Shown piece after piece: positions 46,507 through 55,331 of a stretch of 64,000 nt of DNA (position 1 is the stretch's first letter; every line of letters begins with the position of its first letter). The notes beneath the pieces are model-generated. The model was not told the origin of the DNA. It ran no database searches and saw only the letters and a program-made list of their open reading frames with translations. The position numbers and the translations under genes were made by a program. Origin of the DNA: Sphingomonas sp. HF-S4 (GTDB taxonomy: Bacteria; Pseudomonadota; Alphaproteobacteria; Sphingomonadales; Sphingomonadaceae); the NCBI RefSeq assembly GCF_032911445.1, contig NZ_JAWJEJ010000002.1, positions 186,001 to 250,000 of the forward strand, written 5' to 3'.

Positions 46507-47691
46507 ATGGCAGAGATGGGCCGGTTCGACTGGCAGGATCCGTTCGCGCTTGATGCTCAGCTCACCGACGAGGAACGGATGGTGCAGGGTGCCGCGCGCG
46601 ACTACGCGCAGGGCGAGCTGCTGCCGCGCGTCACCAGCGCGTTCCTCGAGGAGCGGTTCGACCGCGCGATCATGTCCGAAATGGGCGCGCTCGGGTTGCT
46701 CGGCCCGACGATCCCCGAAAGCTATGGCGGCGCCGGGCTCGGCTATGTCGCCTATGGCCTGGTCGCGCGCGAAGTCGAGCGTGTCGATTCGGGCTATCGT
46801 TCGGCGATGTCGGTGCAGAGCAGCCTCGTGATGCACCCGATCTTCGCCTACGGGACCGAGGCGCAGAAGCGGAAATACCTGCCCAAGCTCGCGACCGGCG
46901 AGTGGATCGGCTGTTTCGGGCTTACCGAACCCGATGCCGGCTCCGATCCCGGCGGCATGCGCACCCGCGCCGAGCAGATCGACGGGGGATACCGCCTCAC
47001 CGGCACCAAGATGTGGATCACCAATTCGCCGATCGCCGATGTGTTCGTCGTGTGGGCGAAGAGCGACGCGCATGGCGGCGGGATCAAGGGCTTCGTGCTC
47101 GAGCGCGGGATGAAGGGGCTTTCGGCGCCCAAGATCGAAGGCAAGCTCTCGCTCCGTGCCTCGGTGACCGGCGAGATCGTGATGGACGGCGTCGAAGTAA
47201 GCGAGGACGCGCTGCTGCCCGAGGTCCAGGGGCTTCGGGGTCCGTTCGGCTGCCTCAACCGTGCGCGCTACGGCATCGCCTGGGGCACGATGGGCGCCGC
47301 CGAGGCGTGCATGCACGCCGCGCGGCAATACACGCTCGACCGTGCCCAGTTCGGCAAGCCGCTCGCGGCGAACCAGCTCGTGCAGTTGAAGCTCGCCAAT
47401 ATGGAGACCGAGATTGCGCTCGGCCTCCAGGCGGCACTGCGCGCGGGACGGATGTTCGACGAGGGGACGCTCAGCCCCGAGGCGATCAGCATCATCAAGC
47501 GCAACAATTGCGGCAAGGCGCTCGATATCGCGCGCGTCGCCCGCGACATGCACGGCGGCAACGGCATCTCGGCCGAGTTTCACGTGATGCGCCACGCGAT
47601 CAACCTCGAGACGGTCAACACCTATGAGGGGACGCACGACGTCCACGGGCTGATCCTCGGCCGCGCGATCACGGGGATTGCGGCGTTTTAA
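46507..47691 (+). CDS. gcdH: Glutaryl-CoA dehydrogenase-type acyl-CoA dehydrogenase
   Basis: A 394-aa FAD acyl-CoA dehydrogenase. [21 protein letters not shown] and [21 protein letters not shown] bind substrate and flavin; the catalytic base Glu374 is in [20 protein letters not shown]. The start [19 protein letters not shown] and [13 protein letters not shown] N-terminus are typical of GcdH, which oxidatively decarboxylates glutaryl-CoA to crotonyl-CoA. A CoA-transferase two genes downstream supports glutarate degradation. Confidence 0.92.
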   Translation: MAEMGRFDWQDPFALDAQLTDEERMVQGAARDYAQGELLPRVTSAFLEERFDRAIMSEMGALGLLGPTIPESYGGAGLGYVAYGLVAREVERVDSGYRSAMSVQSSLVMHPIFAYGTEAQKRKYLPKLATGEWIGCFGLTEPDAGSDPGGMRTRAEQIDGGYRLTGTKMWITNSPIADVFVVWAKSDAHGGGIKGFVLERGMKGLSAPKIEGKLSLRASVTGEIVMDGVEVSEDALLPEVQGLRGPFGCLNRARYGIAWGTMGAAEACMHAARQYTLDRAQFGKPLAANQLVQLKLANMETEIALGLQAALRAGRMFDEGTLSPEAISIIKRNNCGKALDIARVARDMHGGNGISAEFHVMRHAINLETVNTYEGTHDVHGLILGRAITGIAAF

Positions 47692-47706
47692 CTGCCAGGA
47701 GGAAAT

Positions 47707-48231
47707 GTGACCGAACCCGATCGGCAACCGACCCTCACCGGCGAGCGTGTGATCCTGAGACCCAGCACGCCGGACGATTGGGACGCGCTCTTCGCCGTCG
47801 CGTCCGATCCGCTGATCTGGGAAGTCCATCCCGCGCACGATCGCTGGCAGGAAAGCGTGTTCCGCGCCTATTTCGACGCCGGGATCGCCAGCGGCGGCGC
47901 GCTGACCATATTCGACAAGGCCACCGGCGCCGTCATCGGCTCCTCGCGCTTCGATAATTGGAAGCCCGAGACCGACCAGATCGAGATCGGCTGGACCTAT
48001 CTCAAGCGCGACTATTGGGGCGGCAGCTATAATCGCGAGATCAAGCGCCTGATGCTCGATCATATCCACCGCTTCGTAGCGACAGCGGTGTTCACCGTCG
48101 GCGAGGGCAATATCCGCTCGCGAAAGGCGATGGAGAAGATCGGCGGGGTGCTGCGCAGCGGGCCGCCCGAGATGCGATTCATGGCGGGCGAGATGAAGTC
48201 GCATGTGATCTACGAGATCAGCAGACCGTGA
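47707..48231 (+). CDS. GNAT acetyltransferase (RimJ/RimL type)
   Basis: A 174-aa N-acetyltransferase: LTGERVILRPSTPDDWDALFAVASDPLIWEVHP, TGAVIGSSRFDNWKPETDQIEIGWTYLKRDYWGGSYNREIKRLMLDHI (acetyl-CoA motif A region) and VGEGNIRSRKAMEKIGGVL. The start is GTG with AGGAGG upstream. It sits between gcdH and the CoA-transferase with a GTGA overlap, so it is co-expressed with them; the acceptor is unknown. Confidence 0.9.
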   Translation: MTEPDRQPTLTGERVILRPSTPDDWDALFAVASDPLIWEVHPAHDRWQESVFRAYFDAGIASGGALTIFDKATGAVIGSSRFDNWKPETDQIEIGWTYLKRDYWGGSYNREIKRLMLDHIHRFVATAVFTVGEGNIRSRKAMEKIGGVLRSGPPEMRFMAGEMKSHVIYEISRP

Positions 48232-49340
48232 AGCCGCTGGAGGGCATCAAGGTCGTCGAGTTGGCGCGGATCCTCGCCGGGCCGTGGTGCGGCCAGTTGC
48301 TCGCCGATCTCGGTGCCGAAGTGATCAAGGTCGAGCGGCCGGGCGAAGGCGACGACACGCGGCATTGGGGGCCGCCCTTCATGCACGGCCCGGACGGCGC
48401 CGACCTCGACGCCGCCTATTTCCACGCGACCAATCGCGGCAAGGAAAGCCGCGCGATCGACATCGCGACGCCCGAGGGCCAGGCCGAGGTCCGCGCGCTG
48501 ATCGCCGAGGCCGATGTGGTGATCGAGAACTACAAGGTCGGCGGGCTGGTCAAATACGGGCTCGATGCCGCCAGCCTTCGCACGGCGCACCCGCGGCTGG
48601 TGATATGCTCGATCACGGGGTTCGGGCAGGACGGGCCATATGCGCACCGCGCCGGCTACGACTTCATCATCCAGGGGATGGGCGGGATCATGTCGCTGAC
48701 CGGCGAGCCCGGTGGCGCCCCGCAAAAGGCCGGGGTCGCCTATGCCGACCTTTTTACCGGGATCTATTCGTCGACAGCGATCCTCGCGGCGCTGCGACGT
48801 CGTGACGTCACCGGCGAGGGCGCGCATATCGACATGGCGCTGCTCGACACCCAGGTCGGCGTGCTCGCCAACCAGGCGCTCAACTGGATGGCCAACCCCG
48901 CAAAGGTGCCGCACCGGATGGGCAATGGCCACGCCAACCTCGTCCCCTATCAGGGGTTCGAGACAAGGGACGGCGCGCTGATCGTCGCGGTGGGCAACGA
49001 TTCGCAGTTTGCGAAACTCTGCGGCGTGCTCGGGCTCGATCTCGCCGACGACGAACGCTTCGCGACCAATCCGGCGCGAGTGACCAACCGGGCGACGCTG
49101 CTTCCGCAGATCGACGTGGCGATCCGCGGCTGGGCCAAGGCCGATCTCTACGAGGCGCTCGACGCGGCGGGCGTGCCGGCGGGGCCGATCAATGCGGTGG
49201 ACGAGGTTTTCGCCGATCCGCAGGTGCGCGCGCGGGGGATGGCGATCGAACGCGACGGCGTGCCAGGGCTGGCGAGCCCGATCGTGATCGACGGCGAGCG
49301 GATGGTCTCGGACCGGTCGAGCCCGCGGCGGCCGGGCTGA
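48228..49340 (+). CDS. CaiB/BaiF class III CoA-transferase
   Basis: A 370-aa family III CoA-transferase: MKPLEGIKVVELARILAGPWCGQLLADLGAEVIKVERP, ENYKVGGLVKYGLD, and the catalytic Asp in EGAHIDMALLDTQVGVLANQ. Together with gcdH this matches succinyl-CoA:glutarate CoA-transferase (SUGCT-type), which activates glutarate. The GTG start overlaps the GNAT stop by four bases. Its own stop overlaps an unusual CTG-initiated reading frame of the next gene. Confidence 0.92.
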   Translation: MKPLEGIKVVELARILAGPWCGQLLADLGAEVIKVERPGEGDDTRHWGPPFMHGPDGADLDAAYFHATNRGKESRAIDIATPEGQAEVRALIAEADVVIENYKVGGLVKYGLDAASLRTAHPRLVICSITGFGQDGPYAHRAGYDFIIQGMGGIMSLTGEPGGAPQKAGVAYADLFTGIYSSTAILAALRRRDVTGEGAHIDMALLDTQVGVLANQALNWMANPAKVPHRMGNGHANLVPYQGFETRDGALIVAVGNDSQFAKLCGVLGLDLADDERFATNPARVTNRATLLPQIDVAIRGWAKADLYEALDAAGVPAGPINAVDEVFADPQVRARGMAIERDGVPGLASPIVIDGERMVSDRSSPRRPG

Positions 49341-50497
49341 GGCCGCTCGACATCGCGATCGCCGGCTGCGGGCCGGCGGGTCTCGCCGCGGCGCTGCTGC
49401 TCCACCGCGACGGGCACCGCGTCACGTTGTTCGAGCGCTTCGAGGCGCCGCGGCCGATCGGATCGGGGCTGATGCTCCAGCCGACCGGGCTCGCGGTGCT
49501 GCGCCACCTCGGGCTGGAGGATGCGCTGGTAGCACGGGGCGCGCGGATTGCGCGGCTGACCGGCGAGGCCGATGGCCGTACCGTGCTCGACGTCCACTAT
49601 GCCGCGCTGAGGGGCGAACGCTTCGGGCTGGGTATCCACCGCGCCTCGCTGTTCGAAATGCTCCACGAAGCCGTGATCGCGGCGGGAATCCCGATCCGCA
49701 CAGGGTGCGAGGTTCGCGATGTGATTCGGGGTGACGACGCGATTCGGCTGCGGACCGCGGGCGGCGATTCGTCGGCAGGCGACCTGGTGATCGACGCGCT
49801 CGGCGCGCGCAGTCCGCTGGCGGCGGGAGGGCGCGGGCTGGCATATGGCGCCTTATGGGCAACCTTGCCCTGGCAGGCGGGGTTCGACCCGGCGGCGCTC
49901 CAGCAGCGCTATCGGCGGGCGAGCGTGATGGCCGGGGTGCTCCCGACGGGGCAGGGGCAGGCCGCGTTCTTCTGGTCGCTGCGCGCCGACCGGCTGGAGG
50001 CATGGCGCGCGGCGGGTCTCGATGCGTGGAAGGCCGAAGTGGCGGCGTTGTGGCCTGCGACCCAGCCTCTGCTCGACGCGATCGTCGATCCCGACCAGCT
50101 CACCTTCGCGCGTTATGCCCACCGCACGCTCGCCGCGCCGGCTGCGCCCAGGCTGATCCATATCGGCGATGCCTGGCATTCGACCAGCCCGCAGCTCGGC
50201 CAGGGCGCCAACATGGCGCTGCTCGATGCGTTCGCGCTCGCCAAGGCGCTGCGCGAGGGGGAGTCGCTGTCCGAGGCGCTGGCGCACGCGGTGGCGCTGC
50301 GGCGGCGGCATGTGCGGCTGTACCAGGCGATGAGCCGGGTGCTGACGCCGGTCTACCAGTCCGACGGACGGCTGGTGCCACTGGTGCGCGACCGGCTGGT
50401 CGGGCCGATCTCGCGGCTGCGGCCGGTGATGACGCTCCAGGCGGCGATGGTCAGCGGGTTGGTGGGCAATCCGCTGCGTCCGCTCGGGCTAGGCTAG
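49337..50497 (+). CDS. FAD-dependent monooxygenase, probable CTG start
   Basis: A 386-aa flavoprotein hydroxylase if read from CTG at 49337, which overlaps the CoA-transferase TGA (CTGA). The Rossmann motif IAIAGCGPAGLAAALLLHRDG lies within the first 30 residues, upstream of the first standard in-frame start (TTG at 49427). GIHRASLFEMLHEAVI and the FAD-binding RLIHIGDAWHSTSPQLGQGANMALLDAFALAKAL follow. No ATG/GTG/TTG occurs in frame between the CoA-transferase end and the Rossmann motif. It resembles aromatic hydroxylases of the UbiH/PHBH type; the substrate is unknown. Confidence 0.82.
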   Translation: MRPLDIAIAGCGPAGLAAALLLHRDGHRVTLFERFEAPRPIGSGLMLQPTGLAVLRHLGLEDALVARGARIARLTGEADGRTVLDVHYAALRGERFGLGIHRASLFEMLHEAVIAAGIPIRTGCEVRDVIRGDDAIRLRTAGGDSSAGDLVIDALGARSPLAAGGRGLAYGALWATLPWQAGFDPAALQQRYRRASVMAGVLPTGQGQAAFFWSLRADRLEAWRAAGLDAWKAEVAALWPATQPLLDAIVDPDQLTFARYAHRTLAAPAAPRLIHIGDAWHSTSPQLGQGANMALLDAFALAKALREGESLSEALAHAVALRRRHVRLYQAMSRVLTPVYQSDGRLVPLVRDRLVGPISRLRPVMTLQAAMVSGLVGNPLRPLGLG

Positions 50498-51286
50498 CCG
50501 CCGGATCAGCTCCTGCGCCGCGGCGGGCGCGCGGACCTTGCCGCCGTGGATAAAGAAAATGAAGGTTTCGCGCGGTTGCCGGGGCGGCGCCTTGTCCTCG
50601 ACATAGGGCAGGCCGTCGGGCCGTCCGCCCGACGCCCAGGTCGTTGCCGCCTCGATCCAGCGCGGGAAGTCGCCCTCGGGATAGCAGAGCGGGTTATCGT
50701 CTTCGCCCGCTTCCAGCCGCGCATAGACGAAGTCGCCGGTGATGTCGGCGATCGCCGGATAGGTCGGCGAATCGGCATAGACGATCGCCACGCCGGCTTC
50801 GCGGCACATCGCGACGAATTCGGGCACTGCGAAGCTATCGTGCCGAACCTGGATCGCGTGGCGCAGCGGCACGCCGGCCTCTTCAAGGGGCAGCAGCGCC
50901 AGGAAGGCACGGAAATCCTCGGGCTCGAACTTCTTGGTCGCCATGAACTGCCAGAAGATCGGGCCGAGCTTGTCGCCGAGCTCGACCAGCCCCTGGCCGA
51001 CGAAGCGCCGCACCGAATCGCCCGCCTCGGCGAGCACTTTCCGGTTGGTGCAGAAGCGCGAGCCCTTGAGCGTGAACACGAAGCCGTCGGGCGCGGTCCT
51101 CGCCCAGCCCTCGAACGTCGCCGGCTTGAAGGTGGAATAATAGGTGCCGTTGACTTCGATCGCGGTCAGCTGGCGCGACGCGTATTCGAGTTCCTTCTTC
51201 TGGGCGAGCCCCTCGGGATAAAAGGTCCCGCGCCAGGGTTCGAAGGTCCAGCCGCCGATGCCGATTCGAATGGGTGCGCTTGCCAT
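50489..51286 (-). CDS. DUF72 protein
   Basis: A 265-aa TIM-barrel-like DUF72 protein: IRIGIGGWTFEPWRGTFYPEGLAQKKELEYASRQLTAIEVNGTYYS, FVFTLKGSRFCTNRKVL, and HAIQVRHDSFAVPEFVAMCREAGVAIVYADS. The family resembles AP-endonuclease-like barrels, but its function is not settled. It converges on the flavoprotein gene with a nine-base overlap containing two CTAG sites. Confidence 0.92.
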   Translation of the reverse strand: MASAPIRIGIGGWTFEPWRGTFYPEGLAQKKELEYASRQLTAIEVNGTYYSTFKPATFEGWARTAPDGFVFTLKGSRFCTNRKVLAEAGDSVRRFVGQGLVELGDKLGPIFWQFMATKKFEPEDFRAFLALLPLEEAGVPLRHAIQVRHDSFAVPEFVAMCREAGVAIVYADSPTYPAIADITGDFVYARLEAGEDDNPLCYPEGDFPRWIEAATTWASGGRPDGLPYVEDKAPPRQPRETFIFFIHGGKVRAPAAAQELIRRLA

Positions 51287-51355
51287 GACGCCGGTCTAGC
51301 CGAGTTTTGCCGGGCGGTCAGTCCGGAAGCTGCGCCCTAAATCGACCACTGCGAA

Positions 51356-51769
51356 TCAGCGGATCCGCGTCCAGGTCTGCGACTTGCAGATTACGCCGAA
51401 CAGCACGCAGCCCTTGCCGATCATCTTGTCCGTGCCCGCGAAGCTGATCGTGCCGGAGAAGGTCTTGCGCATATCCGGCACGAACACCTTGCCGCGCCAG
51501 CGGCCGCTGCCGGCGGGAGCGAGATCGCGGAACAACTTGGTGCCGACGAGGTTCTCGGTGCCGCCGCGGCGCGCATCTCCCTTGGCCTTGTCGCTCGCCC
51601 AGGTCACCGTCGCGCACAGCTTGGCGCCGCATTCGTCGATCTGGACGTGCACGCTGTTCGACGGGTTGTGCCATTGCGTGCCGATCGGCGGGGCCATTTC
51701 GTCGGCAGAAGCGGGGATCGCAGTGAGGGGCAGCGCGGCGAGCGCGAGGGCAAGCAGGTTGGCGGTCAT
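51356..51769 (-). CDS. DUF2147 periplasmic protein
   Basis: A 137-aa protein with a Sec signal peptide (about 1-22, ending PASADEMA). The mature part (IGTQWHNPSNSVHVQIDECGAKLCATVTWASDKAKGDARRGG, VGTKLFRDL, WRGKVFVPDMRKTFSGTI, CVLFGVICKSQTWTRI) is the DUF2147 beta-barrel fold with two cysteine pairs. Function unknown. A single gene. Confidence 0.88.
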   Translation of the reverse strand: MTANLLALALAALPLTAIPASADEMAPPIGTQWHNPSNSVHVQIDECGAKLCATVTWASDKAKGDARRGGTENLVGTKLFRDLAPAGSGRWRGKVFVPDMRKTFSGTISFAGTDKMIGKGCVLFGVICKSQTWTRIR

Positions 51770-51851
51770 TGCGGCCTTTCTCGAACACCGGCGATGGCCC
51801 TATGCTGAACGGCCAGGGCGGCGGGTGCAACGGGCTTTTAGCGATGCGCGC

Positions 51852-51890
51852 CGCGGCAAAGCCGCGTCGTCGGACACGGCAAGCGCCGTG
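51852..51890. repeat. Two consecutive GC-rich hairpins
   Basis: CGCGGC-AAA-GCCGCG (51852-51866) and CACGGC-AAGC-GCCGTG (51875-51890) are both perfect 6-bp stems nine bases apart. With the tRNA terminator they form a run of three hairpins in an 86-bp gene-free stretch. The pattern resembles dispersed palindromic units rather than a coding gene. Confidence 0.6.
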
Positions 51891-51908
51891 CCGGCCGCGC
51901 TGCCGATC

Positions 51909-51937
51909 AAAAGCGGGATTTAGTTCCTAAATCCCGC
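51909..51937 (-). terminator. Intrinsic terminator of tRNA-Gly
   Basis: GCGGGATTTAG and CTAAATCCCGC form a perfect 11-bp stem with a 3-nt loop. On the minus strand it is followed by TTTT and lies 13 bp beyond the tRNA 3' end. Confidence 0.9.
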
Positions 51938-51950
51938 GCGGCAGCGCTGG

Positions 51951-52022
<72 letters not shown>

Positions 52023-52193
52023 TCTGGCGTTCTGCCCCGTGCTGCAAGCGCTTCGGGGCGGGTGAGGCGCGGCCACTAGCAGCGGGTTTCTGGCAGCGCA
52101 ACCCCCTTCGACCGATTTTGGAAAAGGCTTGGCGCGAGAAGCGCGAACGCCCACATAGCCCGCAACCGCGTTCACTCGCCCAGGAGCATAGCT

Positions 52194-53096
52194 TTGGCCA
52201 CGCTAGGACTGTCCCCGCAAGAGAAGGAAGCCGTCGACGCCTTCCGCCGTGACGTCGTCGAGCCGTCGATGACCAGCCTCGTCGTCATCGATTTCTGGGC
52301 CGAATGGTGCGGGCCCTGCAAGGCGCTGACCCCGGTGCTCGAAAAGGTGACCGCCGATTATACGTCGAAGGGCGTCATGCTCGCCAAGGTCGACGTCGAT
52401 GCGAATCAGTTCATCGCCGCGCAGTTCCAGGTGCGATCGATCCCGACCGTCTATGCGATGTTCCAGGGCCAGCTCGTCGCCGACCTGACCAGCGCGCGGA
52501 CCGAATCGCAGCTGCGCACGATGCTCGACCAGATTCTCCGGCAGCTCCCGGTGCAGAGCGAAGACTCCGCTGCCGAGGCCGAGCTCGAGCCGCTGATCGC
52601 GATGGGCGAGCAGATCCTGGCCGAGGGCGATCATGAACGCGCGCTCTCGGTGTTCGAGCAGATCGCCGAGATGGCGCCCGAGCATCCCCAGGTTGCCGCG
52701 GGCCGCGCCCGCGCGCTGATCGGGCTGGGCCGTGCCGACGAGGCCGAGGCGGTGCTTGCGGCGCTCCCCGAAGAAGCGGCCAAGGGTCCGGAGATCGAAC
52801 GCGCGCGTGCCGCGCTGGCGCTGGCGCGCGAAGCGACGCCGGTCGAGGATCTGTCCGAGCTCGAAGCCAAGGCCGCGACCGGCGACATGGAAGCGCGCTA
52901 CGAACTCGCCGGCGCCCGGATGGCGAGCGATCGCGATGCCGCCGCCGCGACCTTGCTCGCGATGATCGCCGAGGATCGCGACTGGAACGAAGGCGCCGCC
53001 CGCGCGCGGCTGCTCACGCTGTTCGAAGCGGTGGGGCTCGAGGATCCCTGGGTGTCGGCGCAGCGGCGGAAGCTCTCGGCGATCCTGTTCGGATGA
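52194..53096 (+). CDS. Thioredoxin-TPR protein (CnoX/YbbN type)
   Basis: A 300-aa protein. The N-terminal thioredoxin domain (about 10-115) keeps the active site FWAEWCGPCKALTPVLEKV; a TPR-like helical region follows (LAEGDHERALSVFEQIAEMAPEHPQVAAGRARALIGLG). This is the architecture of the chaperedoxin CnoX, which protects proteins from oxidative aggregation and hands them to GroEL. The start is TTG with AGGAG nine bases upstream. The Lon-domain gene follows in an ATGA overlap. Confidence 0.92.
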   Translation: MATLGLSPQEKEAVDAFRRDVVEPSMTSLVVIDFWAEWCGPCKALTPVLEKVTADYTSKGVMLAKVDVDANQFIAAQFQVRSIPTVYAMFQGQLVADLTSARTESQLRTMLDQILRQLPVQSEDSAAEAELEPLIAMGEQILAEGDHERALSVFEQIAEMAPEHPQVAAGRARALIGLGRADEAEAVLAALPEEAAKGPEIERARAALALAREATPVEDLSELEAKAATGDMEARYELAGARMASDRDAAAATLLAMIAEDRDWNEGAARARLLTLFEAVGLEDPWVSAQRRKLSAILFG

Positions 53097-53704
53097 CCGC
53101 GACGCGGCTCTCGGTGTTTCCGCTTGCCGGCGCGCTGCTGTTTCCGCGGATGCACCTGCCGCTGCACATCTTCGAGCCGCGCTATCGCGCGATGGTCTCC
53201 GACGCGCTCGCCCGCGACCGGCGGATCGGGATGATCCAGCCACGGGACGCGAGCGACCCGCCGACGCTGTTCGATATCGGCTGCGTCGGCCGGATCGCCG
53301 ATGTCGAGGCGCTGCCCGACGGGCGCTACGACATCGTCCTCGAAGGGCTGGCACGCTTCACGGTGCTGCGCGAGCTCGACGTCACGACGCCGTTCCGCCA
53401 GGTCGAAGCCGAACTGGAAGCGGCAAGCGAAGAGGAAGCGCTGGCACTCGCCGAGCGCGCGTCGCTGGAGATGGAGTCGCGGCGATTCGCCGACGGGCTC
53501 GGCTATGCGGTCGATTGGGAGGCGGTGACGCGGCTCGACGATGAGTCGCTGGTCAACGGCATCGCCCAGATCGCACCGTTCGACACCGCGTCGAAGCAGG
53601 CTTTGCTCGAAGCCGATGGGCTATCGGCGCGGGCCGAGCTGATCGTCCAGCTGATGCAGTTCTTCGGCCGGCATGGCGAGGAAGGCGGAGTGACGCTGCA
53701 ATGA
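53093..53704 (+). CDS. Lon protease N-terminal (LON substrate-binding) domain protein
   Basis: A 203-aa stand-alone Lon N-domain: [46 protein letters not shown], then [27 protein letters not shown]. It lacks the AAA+ and Ser/Lys protease parts, as is usual for the LonN/YcaE-like proteins of alphaproteobacteria. Coupling to cnoX and a Trm112-like gene by ATGA overlaps on both sides suggests a shared proteostasis role. Confidence 0.93.
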   Translation: MTATRLSVFPLAGALLFPRMHLPLHIFEPRYRAMVSDALARDRRIGMIQPRDASDPPTLFDIGCVGRIADVEALPDGRYDIVLEGLARFTVLRELDVTTPFRQVEAELEAASEEEALALAERASLEMESRRFADGLGYAVDWEAVTRLDDESLVNGIAQIAPFDTASKQALLEADGLSARAELIVQLMQFFGRHGEEGGVTLQ

Positions 53705-53880
53705 GCGATTCGATCGATCCGTGGCTGCTCGAAAGGCTGGTGTGCCCGGCGACGCGCACGCCGTTGCGGTATGACGAGGAGGCGCAGGCGCTGGTGTCCG
53801 ATGCGGCGGGCATTGCCTATCCGATCCGCGACGGCGTGGCGGTGCTGCTGATCGAGGAAGCGCGGCGGATCGGGGCCTAG
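53701..53880 (+). CDS. Trm112-family small protein
   Basis: A 59-aa protein: [52 protein letters not shown]. This is the UPF0434/Trm112 pattern, in which the first Cys-Pro motif remains (CPAT) but the second zinc-binding pair is missing, common in bacterial members. The ATG overlaps the preceding stop by four bases. Confidence 0.92.
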   Translation: MSDSIDPWLLERLVCPATRTPLRYDEEAQALVSDAAGIAYPIRDGVAVLLIEEARRIGA

Positions 53881-53905
53881 TCGCGCTATCGATCGGGAGC
53901 GCGGT

Positions 53906-54382
53906 CTATCGCCGCCCGGCGACCAGCGCTCGAACGCCTTCGAGCACCCAGCCATACACCAGGTGCGAAGCTGCCCCATAAGCGTGGGTAGCGAGCGGCG
54001 TCTCGCTCGGCGCGGAGCCCAGCCCCAGCGCGGGCACCGCCGCCTCGTCGAACAACGCCGCCGTCGCGACGCCATAGGCGCTGCCGAACCCGGCGCTCGC
54101 CTCGGGCTTATACTCGGTCAGCACGCCATAGATTCCGCCGATCACCGCGCCGGCGATATAATGGACCGCCTGCCCCGCGGGCTCGCGATAGGGCTCGGGT
54201 ACCGGATCGCCGATCACGGCTTCGCTCGCCGCGTCGGCGGCCTTGAGCGTCGCGGGATCGCCATCGTCCTCGGGCAGCAGCTTCTGCGCCTGCACCTGGA
54301 ACGCCGCCATCGCCGCCGAGGCGACCAGCCCCGCGGCGATTCCGACGAACAGCCCGACGAACGGACGCGGACCCTTGGACAT
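53906..54382 (-). CDS. YagU/DUF1440-like membrane protein
   Basis: A 158-aa protein with an N-terminal membrane helix (FVGLFVGIAAGLVASAAMAAFQ) and further hydrophobic Gly/Ala-rich segments (AVHYIAGAVIGGIYGVLTEY, GFGSAYGVATAALFDEAAVPALGL). The pattern fits YagU/DUF1440 inner-membrane proteins. The role is unknown. It is 18 bp after the TraB/GumN gene. Confidence 0.7.
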   Translation of the reverse strand: MSKGPRPFVGLFVGIAAGLVASAAMAAFQVQAQKLLPEDDGDPATLKAADAASEAVIGDPVPEPYREPAGQAVHYIAGAVIGGIYGVLTEYKPEASAGFGSAYGVATAALFDEAAVPALGLGSAPSETPLATHAYGAASHLVYGWVLEGVRALVAGRR

Positions 54383-54400
54383 GCGATTCTCCCTGCGCGG

Positions 54401-55279
54401 TCAGTAGTGGATGCGCTTGGCGGTCAGCTTCCGCTTCGCCAGCCACGCCTGAACGCTGTCCTTGCCCGCAAGGTGCCCCGCGCCGACCGCGACGAACACA
54501 TTTCCCGGCTGCGCCATGCGCTTTTCGATCCACTCGGCCCAGCGCGCGTTGCGATCCGATAGCAGCACCTTGGCGATCTCGGGGGTTTCGCGCATGCCTT
54601 CGTTGATCTTGGCGGCGAGCGTCTCGGGATCGCCCGCAGCCCAGCTCGTCACCATCGCGTCGAGCTCGCTGCCCATCTTGGGGAAGTCGTCGATCGTCGA
54701 GACGAGGAACTTCACCTGGAGCGGCTCTGCCAGCGAATCGAAGAAGCCGAGCTGCTGCTCGGGGGTCTCGAGACCGGCGATCTTCTTGTTCGCCGCCTTG
54801 GCCGCGGCGGTGAGCACGGCCTCGGCGCCCTGTGCAGGGTCATAGCCGAGCTTGGGCAGCCCGGCGACGCTCAGCGTCACTGCGGCGAACCAGGGATCGA
54901 AGCGATCGAGTGCCGCCGCGGGCATGCCGAGATCGGCAAGTGCCTTGGCATAGGCCGCGCGCTTGTCCTCGGGCAGCTTGTCGGTCAGCGACGGGCCGGT
55001 CGGATTGACCGCGAGGTTCATCACCAGCGTGCCCATCGCCGCCTGGTCGGGCTCGACCATCTCGAGCACCAGCTCGTCGCTGCCCTCGAATGCCTTCGCC
55101 ACCGCCTCGTCGAACCAGCTCAGCCCGGGCTTGAGCACATGGACGGTACCGAACAGATAGATGGTGGTGTCGTCGTCCTTGACCACCCACAAAGCCGGAT
55201 CTGCGTCCTTGGTCGCCTGGGCGTGCGCGGGCAGCGCGAACGCCAGCGCAAGGCCGGCCAGCAGGGAACGGAAACGCAT
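54401..55279 (-). CDS. TraB/GumN family protein
   Basis: A 292-aa secreted protein with a Sec signal (MRFRSLLAGLALAFALPAHAQ). The mature part begins ADPALWVVKDDDTTIYLFGTVHVLKPGLSWFDEAV, the GTVHVL motif typical of TraB/PrgY/GumN proteins, and ends VFVAVGAGHLAGKDSVQAWLAKRKL with the second conserved GxxH motif. These are metalloprotease-like (Tiki/TraB) proteins; the activity here is unproven. Confidence 0.92.
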   Translation of the reverse strand: MRFRSLLAGLALAFALPAHAQATKDADPALWVVKDDDTTIYLFGTVHVLKPGLSWFDEAVAKAFEGSDELVLEMVEPDQAAMGTLVMNLAVNPTGPSLTDKLPEDKRAAYAKALADLGMPAAALDRFDPWFAAVTLSVAGLPKLGYDPAQGAEAVLTAAAKAANKKIAGLETPEQQLGFFDSLAEPLQVKFLVSTIDDFPKMGSELDAMVTSWAAGDPETLAAKINEGMRETPEIAKVLLSDRNARWAEWIEKRMAQPGNVFVAVGAGHLAGKDSVQAWLAKRKLTAKRIHY

Positions 55280-55331
55280 CGGGCACCTCATTCTTGGCAG
55301 ATCGGATCGAGACCTAGCGGCTCGGCGGGGT

